The position numbers and the translations under genes are program-made. This document shows positions 45,731 through 56,815 of a DNA stretch of 64,000 nt, in pieces. This stretch comes from Gammaproteobacteria bacterium (GTDB lineage Bacteria > Pseudomonadota > Gammaproteobacteria > Burkholderiales > Burkholderiaceae_C), in assembly GCA_018828125.1 (NCBI GenBank), contig JAHJWB010000019.1, positions 242,582-306,581 of the forward strand, given 5' to 3'. The notes beneath the pieces are model-generated. The model did not search any database and had not been told where the DNA came from. It saw only the letters and a program-made list of their open reading frames with translations. Position 1 is the stretch's first letter; every line of letters begins with the position of its first letter.

Positions 45731-45794
45731 TTTTATAGTGTTTTTGGCCGCTAGCGCTTATTTACCAAGCGCCAACAGCTATCATTTAAATAGC
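45731..45794. repeat. Palindromic repeat abutting the plsC start codon
   Basis: TTTTATAGTGTTTTTGGCCG, CTAGCGCTTA, loop, CAAGCGCCAACAGCTAT and ATTTAAATAGCA match the copies at 57626 and 63661. The element fills the gap between gmhB and plsC and ends directly at the plsC ATG. Confidence 0.85.
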
Positions 45795-45805
45795 AATGCG
45801 AAGCA

Positions 45806-46432
45806 TTAAACAATGACGGTGCCGGTTGTGGGCGTGGGCGCCGACACCGACGCCTGGCCTGGAACGGGTGTGGCCGAGGCCAGCACGACGGGCAGCAACT
45901 GGTCCACAAAATCACCCAGGCTGGCATGCACCTGGGTGCCCGGCGGCAACCCGGCGGGCAGGTCGCTCCCCGGCTGCAGCGGCGCGGACTGCCCAGTACA
46001 CACCAGGTGCAGTTGCGCACCCAGCGCTGCACCGGCATGCAGATGCACGGCACAGCTGCCCACCACTTGCACGTCTTGGCGTTCCACACCGTAGCGGTCG
46101 CGAATCTGCTCCAGCAAGCCGGGCGACGGCTTGCGGCAGCTGCAGTCCTCGTCGGCGGCGTGGGGGCAATAAAACACCGCGTCTATGCGCCCGCCCACGG
46201 CGGCCACCTGCCGGTGCATCTTGGTGTGAATGGCGTTGAGCGCCATCACATCGAACAGCCCCCGCCCCAGCCCCGGCTGGTTGGTGGCCACCACCACATG
46301 CCAGCCCGCATGGTTGAGCCGGGCCACCGCCTCCAGCGCGCCGGGCACCGCCGTCCATTCGTCGGCCGAGGTGATGTAGTCGTCCCCCAGCGGGTTGAGG
46401 GTGCCGTCGCGGTCGAGGATGACGAGTTTCAT
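45806..46432 (-). CDS. gmhB: D-glycero-D-manno-heptose 1,7-bisphosphate 7-phosphatase with altered motif
   Basis: The product is 208 residues. The HAD phosphatase of lipopolysaccharide heptose synthesis. Motif I is LVILDRDGTLN with both Asp residues, motif II VVVATNQPGLGRG, and the zinc-type loop is CPHAADEDCSCRKPSP. The third region, expected as VGDSxxDLxAG, reads VVGSCAVHLHAG, so the metal-binding Asp is replaced by Ser. A Pro/Ala/Thr-rich C-terminal tail of about 30 residues extends it. Either this copy has unusual metal binding or it is impaired. It begins 51 bases after glyS. Confidence 0.87.
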   Translation of the reverse strand: MKLVILDRDGTLNPLGDDYITSADEWTAVPGALEAVARLNHAGWHVVVATNQPGLGRGLFDVMALNAIHTKMHRQVAAVGGRIDAVFYCPHAADEDCSCRKPSPGLLEQIRDRYGVERQDVQVVGSCAVHLHAGAALGAQLHLVCTGQSAPLQPGSDLPAGLPPGTQVHASLGDFVDQLLPVVLASATPVPGQASVSAPTPTTGTVIV

Positions 46433-46483
46433 GGGGTGGTGCGCCTTGTGAGAACCGTCAGCCTATCAGCTTGCAAAAACCGG

Positions 46484-48625
46484 TCAAACCGCCAGACGCG
46501 AGAGGTCGGCCACGCGGTTCATCGCGTTGTGCAGCATTTTGAGCAAGCCCAGGCGATTCATCCTCACATCCAGCTGTTCGGCATTGACCATGACATCGTC
46601 AAAGAAGGCGTCCACCGGCGCGCGCAGCACGGCCAAGGTTTGCAGCGACGCGGTGTAGTCGCCTGCGTCGAACTGGGCATTGGCCTCGGGCACGAAGCGT
46701 TGCAGGGCGGCGTAGAGGTCCTGCTCGGCCTTTTCTTGCAGCAAATCGGGGTTCACGTGCGCATCCACCGGTCCTTCGACTTCAGCCTTCTTGAGGATGT
46801 TGCCCACGCGCTTGTTGGCGGCTGCAAGCGCGGGGCTTTCCGGCAAGGCGGCGAAGGCACGCACTGCGGCCAGTTGTTTTTCGACCAGTGCCAGGCGCTG
46901 CGGACGCAGGGCCAGCACGGCATCGACTTCCTGGGCGCTGTAGCCTTGCTCACGCAGGCTGCCGGCGAGGCGGTCGTAGATGAAGTCCGCCAAGGCCGCT
47001 GAAGCATCGGTGATCTTGTCGCCAAAGGCAGGCACTGCACCAGCCAGAAGCGCATTCATCTCCAGCGGCAGATCCCTCTCGACCAGCATGCGGATCACGC
47101 CCAGCGCGTGGCGGCGCAGCGCAAACGGATCGCGGTCACCCGTGGGCAAGTTGCCGATGCCGAACATGCCCACCAGAGTTTCGAGCTTGTCGGCCAGGGC
47201 CACCACGACGCCAGCGGTGTTGCGCGGCAGCGCATCACCCGCAAAGCGCGGCTTGTAGTGATCTTCAATGGCGTGGGCCACCGTCTCGCCCAGGCCGTCG
47301 TTCAGGGCGTAGTAGCCGCCCATGATGCCCTGCAGCTCGGGGAACTCGCCCACCATGTCGGTGACGAGGTCGGTCTTGGCCAGTTGTGCGGCTTTGTCGG
47401 CGTCCGCGACCAAAGCAGCGTCGCCCAGCTGCGTGGCAATGGCTTTGACAATGGCGCGCACGCGCTCCACACGTTCGCCCTGCGTGCCCAGCTTGTTGTG
47501 ATAGACCACTTTGCCGAGACCTTCGACGCGTGAGGCCAGCGTCTTCTTGCGGTCCTGGTCGAAGAAGAACTTGGCGTCGGCCAGACGCGGGCGCACCACG
47601 CGCTCGTTGCCGCCGGTCACAAAACTCGTGTCTTCGGGGCTGATGTTGCTGACCACCAGGAACTTGTTGGTGAGCTTGCCTGCGGCGTCGAGCAGCGGGA
47701 AGTACTTCTGGTTGGCCTTCATCGTGAGGATGAGGCACTCCTGCGGGACATCCAGGAATTCTGTTTCGAACGAGCAGGTCACCACGTTGGGACGCTCGAC
47801 CAGGGCGGTCACTTCGTCGAGTAGCGCTTCGTCTTCGATGGGGCGCGCGCCATTGCCCACCTGGTCAGCCGCTGCGGCGAGCTGGCGGGCGATCTCGGCC
47901 TTGCGCTCGGCAAAGCTGGCAATCACGGCGCCATCCTTTTTCAGGGTGGCGGCGTAGCTGTCGGCATCGGCCAGTACCACGGGCGACACGGCAGCTTCAA
48001 AACGGTGGCCGGTGGTGCTGTTGCCGGCCGTCAGGCCCAGTGCCTTGACGGGCACCACGGTGCTGCCATGCAGCGCCACCAGGCCGTGCGCGGGGCGCAC
48101 AAAGTTCACGCTGGTCCAGCCAGGCAGCTCGCAGTCGGTCTCTAGCTGGTAGCTCATCACCTTGGGGATCGGCAGCTTGGCCAGTGCTTCGAGCAAGGCT
48201 TTTTGCAGGCCTTCCAGCAACGTCGCGCCCGGCACCACGCTGTCATAGAACAGGGCTTCGGCCTTGCCGTCCTGGGCACGTTTCAAGGCGGCGACAGCGG
48301 CAGCGGGGTTGGACACATCGGCGCCCAGCGCCTGCAGCTTTTTGAGCAGCGCAGGGGAGGCATTGCCGCTGGCATCCAGGCCCACGGTCACGGGCATCAG
48401 CTTTTGTTGCACGGCCTTGTCGGCCGCCTTGTCGGCCACGGCCGCCACGTGCGCAGCCAGGCGGCGGGGCGAGGCAAAGGGCGTGACAACGGACGCCGCC
48501 GTCGCCAGGCCCTGGGCCTTGAGTTGGTCGCCCAGCACGGTGGCAAAGGCATCGCCCAGCTTTTGCAGCGCCTTGGGCGGCAGTTCTTCGACAAACAGTT
48601 CAACGAGGAGGTTTTGGGTCGTCAT
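46484..48625 (-). CDS. glyS: Glycyl-tRNA synthetase beta subunit
   Basis: The product is 713 residues. This is the larger subunit of the alpha2-beta2 glycyl-tRNA synthetase, which contacts the tRNA. It opens with NLLVELFVEELPPKALQKLG, a family signature. VNFVRPAHGLVALHG, FSERKAEI-like SFAERKAEIARQ, CLILTMKANQKYFPLLD, VSNISPEDTSFVTGGNERVVRPRLADAKFFFDQDRK and DLVTDMVGEFPELQGIMGGYYA are also recognised. It is 21 bases after glyQ. Length and motifs are as expected. Confidence 0.97.
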   Translation of the reverse strand: MTTQNLLVELFVEELPPKALQKLGDAFATVLGDQLKAQGLATAASVVTPFASPRRLAAHVAAVADKAADKAVQQKLMPVTVGLDASGNASPALLKKLQALGADVSNPAAAVAALKRAQDGKAEALFYDSVVPGATLLEGLQKALLEALAKLPIPKVMSYQLETDCELPGWTSVNFVRPAHGLVALHGSTVVPVKALGLTAGNSTTGHRFEAAVSPVVLADADSYAATLKKDGAVIASFAERKAEIARQLAAAADQVGNGARPIEDEALLDEVTALVERPNVVTCSFETEFLDVPQECLILTMKANQKYFPLLDAAGKLTNKFLVVSNISPEDTSFVTGGNERVVRPRLADAKFFFDQDRKKTLASRVEGLGKVVYHNKLGTQGERVERVRAIVKAIATQLGDAALVADADKAAQLAKTDLVTDMVGEFPELQGIMGGYYALNDGLGETVAHAIEDHYKPRFAGDALPRNTAGVVVALADKLETLVGMFGIGNLPTGDRDPFALRRHALGVIRMLVERDLPLEMNALLAGAVPAFGDKITDASAALADFIYDRLAGSLREQGYSAQEVDAVLALRPQRLALVEKQLAAVRAFAALPESPALAAANKRVGNILKKAEVEGPVDAHVNPDLLQEKAEQDLYAALQRFVPEANAQFDAGDYTASLQTLAVLRAPVDAFFDDVMVNAEQLDVRMNRLGLLKMLHNAMNRVADLSRLAV

Positions 48626-48646
48626 GTTCTTATTCTTTCCGCGCGC

Positions 48647-49552
<906 letters not shown>

Positions 49553-49743
49553 GGCGTATTTGGCTGTGGCACTGGAAAGCCAGGGCCGGGCAAGTAAGGG
49601 GGAAAAGAAGAAAACGCGGTGCGTGAGCCAAACCCAACGCCCGCCGCCCCAAGGCAACAAGGACGGGCATCGCGCGCGCAAACCGGTGATTTTACGGCGC
49701 TGCGGCCGGCTTCCATCAAATCGCTGCCATTGGGCCGCCCCAT

Positions 49744-49782
49744 GAAAAAAGGCCGGAGCCCTTTTGGAGCCCCAGCCTTCCC
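49744..49782 (-). terminator. Rho-independent terminator between ansB and glyQ
   Basis: Read on the minus strand, AAGGCTGGGGCTC CAAAA GGGCTCCGGCCTT forms a 13-bp stem with three G-T wobbles, followed by T6. It lies 225 bases past ansB and should isolate glyQ from it. Confidence 0.75.
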
Positions 49783-49933
49783 AACCAGTCACGCAAGCTA
49801 TAAGCCGGTGCGTACCAGTGACCACCTTTGCGGGCAGCCTGTCGGCGCACCTGTTGTGCGCCAAATCAAATCACTATCCATCACACTGGCCCACAGCGCC
49901 ACCACGAGGCGCTGCCTAGGCCAGTGACCCCGC

Positions 49934-50000
49934 GCAAGGGCCGCCCCGCCGCGCTGGGGGCGTCCCCCTTCAGGGGGAAGGCGCGCAGCGCCTCAGGGGG
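49934..50000. repeat. GC-rich intergenic repeat, copy 2
   Basis: It begins GCAAGGGCCGCCCCGCCGCG, then GTCCCCCTTCAGGGGGAAG and GCGCGCAGCGCC, and ends TCAGGGGG, the same layout as the copy at 43417 without the long stem. It ends 6 bases before the asparaginase stop codon on the minus strand. Confidence 0.85.
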
Positions 50001-50006
50001 TGCTTC

Positions 50007-51179
<1,173 letters not shown>

Positions 51180-51264
51180 CTATGAGAGATCAGCACACAG
51201 CCTTGCGGAATAATCACCTGGTCCCTGTGAAACTCACTCACACCAAATTTTCAAGGAGCGGGCG

Positions 51265-52188
51265 ATGAATCTGCGACAGCTGGAAGTCTTCCAAGCGGTG
51301 CTCCAGACCGGCAACATGAGCGCTGCGGGGCGCCTGCTGTGCATTACCCCGTCCGCTGTGAGCAAGGCCATTGCGCACACCGAGCTGCAATTGGGCTACC
51401 GCCTGTTCATGCGCACTCCCGCAGGGCTGACGCCCACGCCCGAGGCGCAGGTGCTGGCAGCAGAGTCCACCGGCATCCACCGCCAGCTCGATGCATTGCG
51501 CCGCACCGCCCGCAACCTGGCCACGGCAGACACGGGCGATGTGCGCCTCGCCGCCATTCCGGCCGTGAGCCACGAGTTTTTGCCGCACTTGCTGCAGCAA
51601 CATGCGCTGCGCTACCCTCAGGTGGGCGTGGAGGTACGCACCATTCACCAGGACCAGATGACACAGGCTTTGCTCACGCGCAGCGTGGACTTCTGCCTAG
51701 GGTTTTACAAACACCCGCACCCGCAAATTGGCAGCGACCTGCTGGTGAGCGGGCGCCTGTACCTGGCGGTGGCGCAGTCGGTGTGGATGCGCCAGCCCCG
51801 CGCCACATCACGCAGCGCGCGGCTGGCGCAGGTGCCGGTGGTGCGACTCGTGGGTGACGATCCCATGCGCCAGTCCATTGACGAGATTGCCCAGCGCCTG
51901 GGCACGCCCGCAGGGCCCGGCATGCAGGTCCAGACATCGCAGCTGGCGCTGGAGCTGGTGCGGCTGGGCATGGGCTGGACGGTCATCGATTTCCTGACGG
52001 CCACCCACCTGGACCCGGCCACGATGGTGGCGCTGGAGTTGCACGAGCTGCCGCCCATCTCGCTGTACAGCTACCACGCAAGGTCTTCACCGCCAGGCCT
52101 GCAGGCCACCCGCATGCTAGCCATGTTGCCGGGGCTGCTGCACGACACCTTGTCGCCTACCGCCAAACGGGCGGTGCCAGTGCGCTGA
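51265..52188 (+). CDS. LysR family transcriptional regulator
   Basis: The product is 307 residues, starting MNLRQLEVFQAVLQTGNMSAA, with GAGCGGGCG as a weak ribosome site. The LysR winged HTH is residues about 1-62 (AAGRLLCITPSAVSKAIAHTELQLGYRLFMRTPAGLTPT). The substrate-binding domain has GDVRLAAIPAVSHEFLPHLL and VDFCLGFYKHPHPQI. It is divergent from the asparaginase gene, the usual LysR geometry, and so is likely to regulate ansB. The effector is unknown. The C-terminal tail is standard. Confidence 0.92.
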   Translation: MNLRQLEVFQAVLQTGNMSAAGRLLCITPSAVSKAIAHTELQLGYRLFMRTPAGLTPTPEAQVLAAESTGIHRQLDALRRTARNLATADTGDVRLAAIPAVSHEFLPHLLQQHALRYPQVGVEVRTIHQDQMTQALLTRSVDFCLGFYKHPHPQIGSDLLVSGRLYLAVAQSVWMRQPRATSRSARLAQVPVVRLVGDDPMRQSIDEIAQRLGTPAGPGMQVQTSQLALELVRLGMGWTVIDFLTATHLDPATMVALELHELPPISLYSYHARSSPPGLQATRMLAMLPGLLHDTLSPTAKRAVPVR

Positions 52189-52225
52189 ACGGCCACACGC
52201 ACCACCCCACCGAGGATGCCGATGC

Positions 52226-52260
52226 AAAAAGGCCCGCGCGTCGCATGACGGGCGGGCCTT
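52226..52260 (-). terminator. Rho-independent terminator downstream of fabB
   Basis: On the minus strand AAGGCCCGC, a 14-base loop region and GCGGGCCTT form a 9-bp stem followed by T5. It lies 31 bases past the fabB stop and just after the convergent LysR gene. The loop can pair further. Confidence 0.8.
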
Positions 52261-52291
52261 GGTCGGGGCTTTGATTGGGCATCAAGTCCGG

Positions 52292-53506
52292 TCAATCACC
52301 CCAGCGTCGAAGCACCAGACTGGCATTGGTGCCACCAAAACCGAAGCTGTTGGACAGCGCGGTGCGGATGGGCGCATCCACCGTCTCACGGACCAGGGGC
52401 ATGCCCTCGGCAGCGGGCTCCAGCGTCTCGATGTGGGCAGAACCGGCGATAAAGCCCTCGCGCAGCATCAGCAGGCAATAGATCGCTTCTTGCACACCGG
52501 TGGCTCCCAGCGAGTGGCCGGTGAGCGACTTGGTGGACGAGAACCGGGGAATGGCGTCGCCGAACACTTCGCGGATGGCGCGCAACTCGGGCACGTCGCC
52601 AACGGGCGTGGAGGTGCCGTGGGTGTTGATGTAGTCAATGGGCTCGCTCACCGTGGAGATGGCTTGGCGCATGCAGGCAATGGCCCCATCGCCTGAAGGC
52701 GCCACCATGTCGGCGCCATCGGATGTGGCGCCAAAACCGATCACTTCACCCAGGATGGTGGCGCCCCGCGCATGCGCGTGCTCCAGGCTTTCCAGCACCA
52801 CGGCACCGCCACCGCCCGACAGCACAAAGCCATCGCGGTTGGCGTCGTAGGCGCGCGATGCCTTCTCAGGCGTGGCGTTGTAAGCGCTAGACATGGCGCC
52901 CATGGCGTCAAAAAGCAGGCCCATGCCCCAGGTGACTTCTTCGCCGCCGCCCGCAAACATCACGTCCTGCATGCCCCAGGCGATTTGCTGGGCGGCCGCG
53001 CCGATGCAATGCGCCGAGGTGCTGCACGCCGAGGTGATGGAGTAGTTGATGCCCTTGATGCCAAAGTTGGTCGACAGGCAGGCAGACACGGTGGAGCTCA
53101 TGCAGCGCGTGACCTGGTAGGGCCCCACGCGGCGAATGCCCTTGCTCCGCAGGATGTCGGCCGCTTCGATCTGGTTGGCGGGGGAACCGCCGCCCGAACC
53201 CATGATGAGCCCGGTGCGCGGGTGCGACACCTGTTCGGGGGTCAGGCCCGCTTCGGCAATCGCGTTGGCCAGCGAGATGTGGGCGTAGGCCGCCGCATCG
53301 CCCATGAAGCGCAGTTGTTTGCGGTCGATCAGCTCTTCAAGATTGATCTGCGGCACGCCTGCCACCTGGCTGCGCATGCCCAGTTCGGCAAACTGGGGCA
53401 TGGACCGGATGCCGGAGCGGCTTTCTCGCAGAGACTGCGACACAGTGGCCATGTCGTTGCCAATGCACGAAACAATGCCCGTGCCGGTGATCACCACGCG
53501 TTTCAT
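52292..53506 (-). CDS. fabB: 3-oxoacyl-ACP synthase I
   Basis: The product is 404 residues. It elongates fatty acyl-ACP, including the cis-unsaturated intermediate made by FabA. The KAS nucleophile is Cys161 in [14 protein letters not shown]; the His residues are in [12 protein letters not shown] and [30 protein letters not shown] ends the domain. It starts with [18 protein letters not shown] and overlaps fabA by ATGA. The pair makes a classical unsaturated fatty acid operon. Confidence 0.97.
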   Translation of the reverse strand: MKRVVITGTGIVSCIGNDMATVSQSLRESRSGIRSMPQFAELGMRSQVAGVPQINLEELIDRKQLRFMGDAAAYAHISLANAIAEAGLTPEQVSHPRTGLIMGSGGGSPANQIEAADILRSKGIRRVGPYQVTRCMSSTVSACLSTNFGIKGINYSITSACSTSAHCIGAAAQQIAWGMQDVMFAGGGEEVTWGMGLLFDAMGAMSSAYNATPEKASRAYDANRDGFVLSGGGGAVVLESLEHAHARGATILGEVIGFGATSDGADMVAPSGDGAIACMRQAISTVSEPIDYINTHGTSTPVGDVPELRAIREVFGDAIPRFSSTKSLTGHSLGATGVQEAIYCLLMLREGFIAGSAHIETLEPAAEGMPLVRETVDAPIRTALSNSFGFGGTNASLVLRRWGD

Positions 53507-54045
53507 GCTGCTGCTCCTTGTTCGGCTCCGGCAGGTGCGGCGACCTCTTCGCGCTTGAACAGACCGACGCGCAGGTCATTGGCCACGTAGATCTCCTGGC
53601 CGTCGGCCAGCAGACGGGCGTCGCCAATGGCCATGACCAGCTTGCGCTTGATCACGCGCTTGATGTCAATCTCATAGGTCACCAGCTTGACGTTAGGGCC
53701 GACTTCGCCCGTGAACTTGACCTCGCCCGCGCCCAAGGCGCGACCCTTGCCCGGCAAACGCAGCCAGGTCAGGTAAAAACCGATGAGTTGCCACATGGCA
53801 TCCAGCCCCAGGCAGCCCGGCATGACCGGGTCGCCCTGGAAGTGGCAGTCAAAAAACCAGAGGTCGGGGCGCACGTCGAGTTCAGCGCGGATCTTTCCCA
53901 GCCCATGCGCGCCACCATCGCTGTCGATGTGCGTGATGCGGTCGAACATCAGCATGGGCGGCAGCGGCAAGCGCCCGCTGTCGGCGCCGAACAGCCGGCC
54001 TTCGCCCGAGGCAATCAGTTGTTCGTAGGAAAAGGAATCTGCCAT
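53503..54045 (-). CDS. fabA: Beta-hydroxydecanoyl-ACP dehydratase/isomerase
   Basis: The product is 180 residues from [12 protein letters not shown], reinforced by the standard FabA start. It dehydrates and isomerises the C10 intermediate to the cis-3 product, introducing the double bond. The catalytic His is in [23 protein letters not shown] and the Asp in [17 protein letters not shown] and [18 protein letters not shown] follow. It leads the fabAB pair. A 158-base gap to lnt may hold its promoter. Confidence 0.97.
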   Translation of the reverse strand: MADSFSYEQLIASGEGRLFGADSGRLPLPPMLMFDRITHIDSDGGAHGLGKIRAELDVRPDLWFFDCHFQGDPVMPGCLGLDAMWQLIGFYLTWLRLPGKGRALGAGEVKFTGEVGPNVKLVTYEIDIKRVIKRKLVMAIGDARLLADGQEIYVANDLRVGLFKREEVAAPAGAEQGAAA

Positions 54046-54203
54046 TTTCAGTCGTGCTCCAGAACAGCGGGTGGCCCGCCTCAAATCATCGTTGTACGCA
54101 ACCCAAGCCCCGGTTGCGGGGCTCCATTATCAAGGCATAGGGAGTCAACTCTAAACAATGTGCGCCCAAGCCGCCCGCTCGGGCCGAGAGTCGTCTGACC
54201 TGC

Positions 54204-55829
54204 TCAAGGGTAGCGAGCCATGCCGCCCCTGTGAGTGACCTTGACCAAAAGGGCTACCAACAGCGTCAATCCTGCCAGCGCCCACAGTGGCAAAAGGCCC
54301 CAGCGCGATACCCAAAACGCGTACGGAGTGATCGCCCAGCCGTTGTGTGCATCCAGCCCCCGGCCCTGCACCTCGCCCTTGAGCACGCCACGGGTATGGC
54401 GCTCCAGCTGGTGCGTGACCACCCCCCGGTGATCAATGATGGCCGTGGCGCCGGTGTTGGTGGCGCGCACCATGGGCCGCTCGAACTCCAGCGCGCGCAT
54501 GCGGCTGATGTGCAGATGCTGGTCAATGGCAATGGTGTTGCCAAACCAGCCAATGTTGCTGAAGTTGACAAACACGGTGGGCGCCTGGGCCGGGTCCACA
54601 AACCGCGCGCCCAGTTCTTCGCCAAAAAGATCCTCGTAGCAGATGTTGGGTGCAATGCGCTGCCCCGCCCAGGCAAACGAGGTCTGCCCGACGGCGCCGC
54701 GATTGAAGTCGCCCAGCGGAATGTCCATCATGGCCGTGAACCATTTGAAAAATGGAGGGATGAACTCGCCAAAGGGCACCAGGTGGTGCTTATCGTAGCG
54801 GTACCGTCCGTTGCCCCCCGGGGCCATGCCCAGTACCGAATTGGTGTAGCCCACCGCGTCGTCACCCAGCGGAATGCCCAGCATTGCGGCCTGGGCGCCT
54901 TCGGTGTAACGGGTCTCGATGCCTTCCAGATAACCCGGCATCAATTGCTGGGGCAGCAGTGGAATCGCCGTCTCGGGCGCGACGACCAAATCAGCCTTGG
55001 CATCCCGAAGGGCCTGGGCGTACCACTGGAGGGCCACCGGCACGCCGCTGCCAGCCTGAAATTTTTCGTCCTGCGGGATATTCCCTTGCAACAGTTCCAA
55101 CGTCAGCGCGGGTGCCGGGCGCTGTGACGGCGTGTGGCACAGATCGACCGCACACATGCGCTGCAGCGAGGCCATCACCAGCACCGCACAGCCCGCCAGC
55201 ACAAGTGCCCAGGTGCGCCAACTGCGCTGATCGGCACTTCGCAGCTGCGCGGCGCCCATGCCCAAGATGGCCGCCACGGCGCCCACGCCATACACCCCCA
55301 CGCTGCGGGCGAGCACCGACAGCGGACCATCCACATGTGCATAGCCGCCCGCGCCCCACGGAAACCCTGTCCACAAGGTGCCACGCGCCAGCTCGGCCAG
55401 CAACCAGATCGCTCCGAAAAGCAGAGCACTTAATCCTTTATGGCCAGGCGCTAGATGGCAAAACAAACCCAATACGAAGGCGTAGTAGCTGCCTAAAAAG
55501 GCGGCAAGCCCCAACACCGCAGCCACCGCCAGCGGCGCGGGCAAGCCGCCGTAGTTGTGCATGGAGATGAACAACCACCAGAATGTGCCCGCCAGCCACG
55601 CCGTGGCAAACACGCCACCGACCAGCGCGCCGCGCCGCCATCCCACGGCCTCGTCCGCACGCGGCCGCACCAGCCATGCCAGCACCGCCATCGATACCAG
55701 CTGCAGCCACCACAGGGGTTGTCCAGTCCACGGCCAGGCCAGCGACGCGGCCTGCGCCAGACCGGCGGCCACGGCCAGCGGCACCTGTAGGGCAAGCCGC
55801 GGCCCTGCCAGGGTTCGGGATTGCGCCAT
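54204..55829 (-). CDS. lnt: Apolipoprotein N-acyltransferase
   Basis: The product is 541 residues from the ATG at 55829, which overlaps the corC stop as TGATG; a GTG one codon earlier is also possible. It adds the third acyl chain to lipoproteins at the inner membrane. About eight membrane helices: the N-terminal half spans about 1-210 (WPWTGQPLWWLQLV, FVLGLFCHLAPG, PWGAGGYAHVDGPLS). The nitrilase-like domain has VVAPETAIPLLPQQL (Glu), YDKHHLVPFGEFIP (Lys) and IAPNICYEDLFGEEL (Cys). A last helix follows. All catalytic residues are present. Confidence 0.96.
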   Translation of the reverse strand: MAQSRTLAGPRLALQVPLAVAAGLAQAASLAWPWTGQPLWWLQLVSMAVLAWLVRPRADEAVGWRRGALVGGVFATAWLAGTFWWLFISMHNYGGLPAPLAVAAVLGLAAFLGSYYAFVLGLFCHLAPGHKGLSALLFGAIWLLAELARGTLWTGFPWGAGGYAHVDGPLSVLARSVGVYGVGAVAAILGMGAAQLRSADQRSWRTWALVLAGCAVLVMASLQRMCAVDLCHTPSQRPAPALTLELLQGNIPQDEKFQAGSGVPVALQWYAQALRDAKADLVVAPETAIPLLPQQLMPGYLEGIETRYTEGAQAAMLGIPLGDDAVGYTNSVLGMAPGGNGRYRYDKHHLVPFGEFIPPFFKWFTAMMDIPLGDFNRGAVGQTSFAWAGQRIAPNICYEDLFGEELGARFVDPAQAPTVFVNFSNIGWFGNTIAIDQHLHISRMRALEFERPMVRATNTGATAIIDHRGVVTHQLERHTRGVLKGEVQGRGLDAHNGWAITPYAFWVSRWGLLPLWALAGLTLLVALLVKVTHRGGMARYP

Positions 55830-56764
55830 CACTCTGCGGCGCTGGCGTCTTCGACCCGCGACACCTTGAACCAGCGCACGGCGCCGCCCTTGGTGTGCAG
55901 CACCACAAAATGCAGGCCGCCCAACTGGATGTGTTCGCCGCGCTTGGGCACATGGCCCATCTCGTGGGCAATCAGACCGCCAATGGTGTCAAAGTGCTCA
56001 CCTGGGTCGCTGCCCAGGATGGAGGCGTCAAACGCCTCGGCAACCCGCTCAATGGGTGTGTCGCCGCTGACCCGATACGTACGGTCGGCCAGCCCAAAGA
56101 TGTCGCCTTCGTCTTCAGGGATGTCGAACTCGTCTTCGATCTCGCCCACGATCTGTTCCAGCACATCTTCGATCGTGATGAGCCCGGCCACCCGGCCAAA
56201 CTCGTCGATCACGATGGCCAGGTGGTTGCGGTTGCCGCGAAACTCGCGCAGCAGGTCGTTCAAGCCCTTGCTCTCCGGCACAAACACCGCCGGGCGCAGC
56301 AGGGCGCGGATGTTCAGCTCTGGCGCCCGCTGCAGCTTCAGCAGGTCTTTGGCCATGAGAATGCCAATGATGTTCTCGCGCTCGCCCTGGTACACCGGAA
56401 AACGCGAGTGCGCGGTGTTGATCACCAAGTACAGCAGCTCTTCGTAGGGTGCCTCGATGTTGACCATGTCCATGCGGGGGGCAGCCACCATCACGTCACT
56501 GGCCGTCATGTCGGCCATGCGAATCACACGCTCCAGCATCACGCGCGATTCAGCGCCGATGACCTGGTTGTCTTCGGCCTCAGCCAAGGCGTTGATGAGT
56601 TCTTCCGTGGAGTCGGGCCCAGGGTTGATGAACTCGGCCACTTTCTGCAGGAAGGTGCGCTTGTCTTCCCTTTCGGGCGGACGCCCGGGGTGCGCGGGGT
56701 GCGGGTCAGACACTGTCTGGGACGTGCGGTAGTGAATCAGGCCCCTAGGATAGCGGATTGTCAT
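55829..56764 (-). CDS. corC: CBS-domain protein CorC (HlyC/CorC family)
   Basis: The product is 311 residues from the ATG at 56764, although a GTG at 56713 (VSDPHPAHPG) may be the true start because the first 17 residues look unusual. A cytoplasmic protein implicated in magnesium/cobalt efflux, it has two CBS domains (DVMVAAPRMDMVNIEAPYEELL, then VPESKGLNDLLREFRGNRNHLAIVIDEFGRVAGLITIEDVLEQIVGEIEDE) and a C-terminal transporter-associated domain (TYRVSGDTPIERV, ending IQLGGLHFVVLHTKGGAV). It overlaps lnt, a common corC-lnt operon. Confidence 0.93.
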   Translation of the reverse strand: MTIRYPRGLIHYRTSQTVSDPHPAHPGRPPEREDKRTFLQKVAEFINPGPDSTEELINALAEAEDNQVIGAESRVMLERVIRMADMTASDVMVAAPRMDMVNIEAPYEELLYLVINTAHSRFPVYQGERENIIGILMAKDLLKLQRAPELNIRALLRPAVFVPESKGLNDLLREFRGNRNHLAIVIDEFGRVAGLITIEDVLEQIVGEIEDEFDIPEDEGDIFGLADRTYRVSGDTPIERVAEAFDASILGSDPGEHFDTIGGLIAHEMGHVPKRGEHIQLGGLHFVVLHTKGGAVRWFKVSRVEDASAAE

Positions 56765-56815
56765 GACGCCAGGCCATTGCAGCGCCCCAGCGGCATGAAC
56801 GCCTGTTCGATGGCC

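Larger units (their letters stand above)
49553..50006. other. 454-base intergenic stretch between ansB and glyQ
   Basis: It holds a minus-strand terminator (49744-49782), one copy of the GC-rich repeat (49934-50000) and otherwise no open frame I trust. The glyQ promoter must lie between 49553 and 49743 on the minus strand. A GCAAAACCGG-like element and a G+C-poor patch are present, but no clear -10/-35. Confidence 0.6.

Noticed and set aside
55420..55475. A possible degraded copy of the palindromic repeat inside lnt (GCACTTAAT...AGGCGCTAGATGG).
   Set aside because: Only one arm and part of a flank resemble the consensus; without an alignment I cannot separate it from chance.
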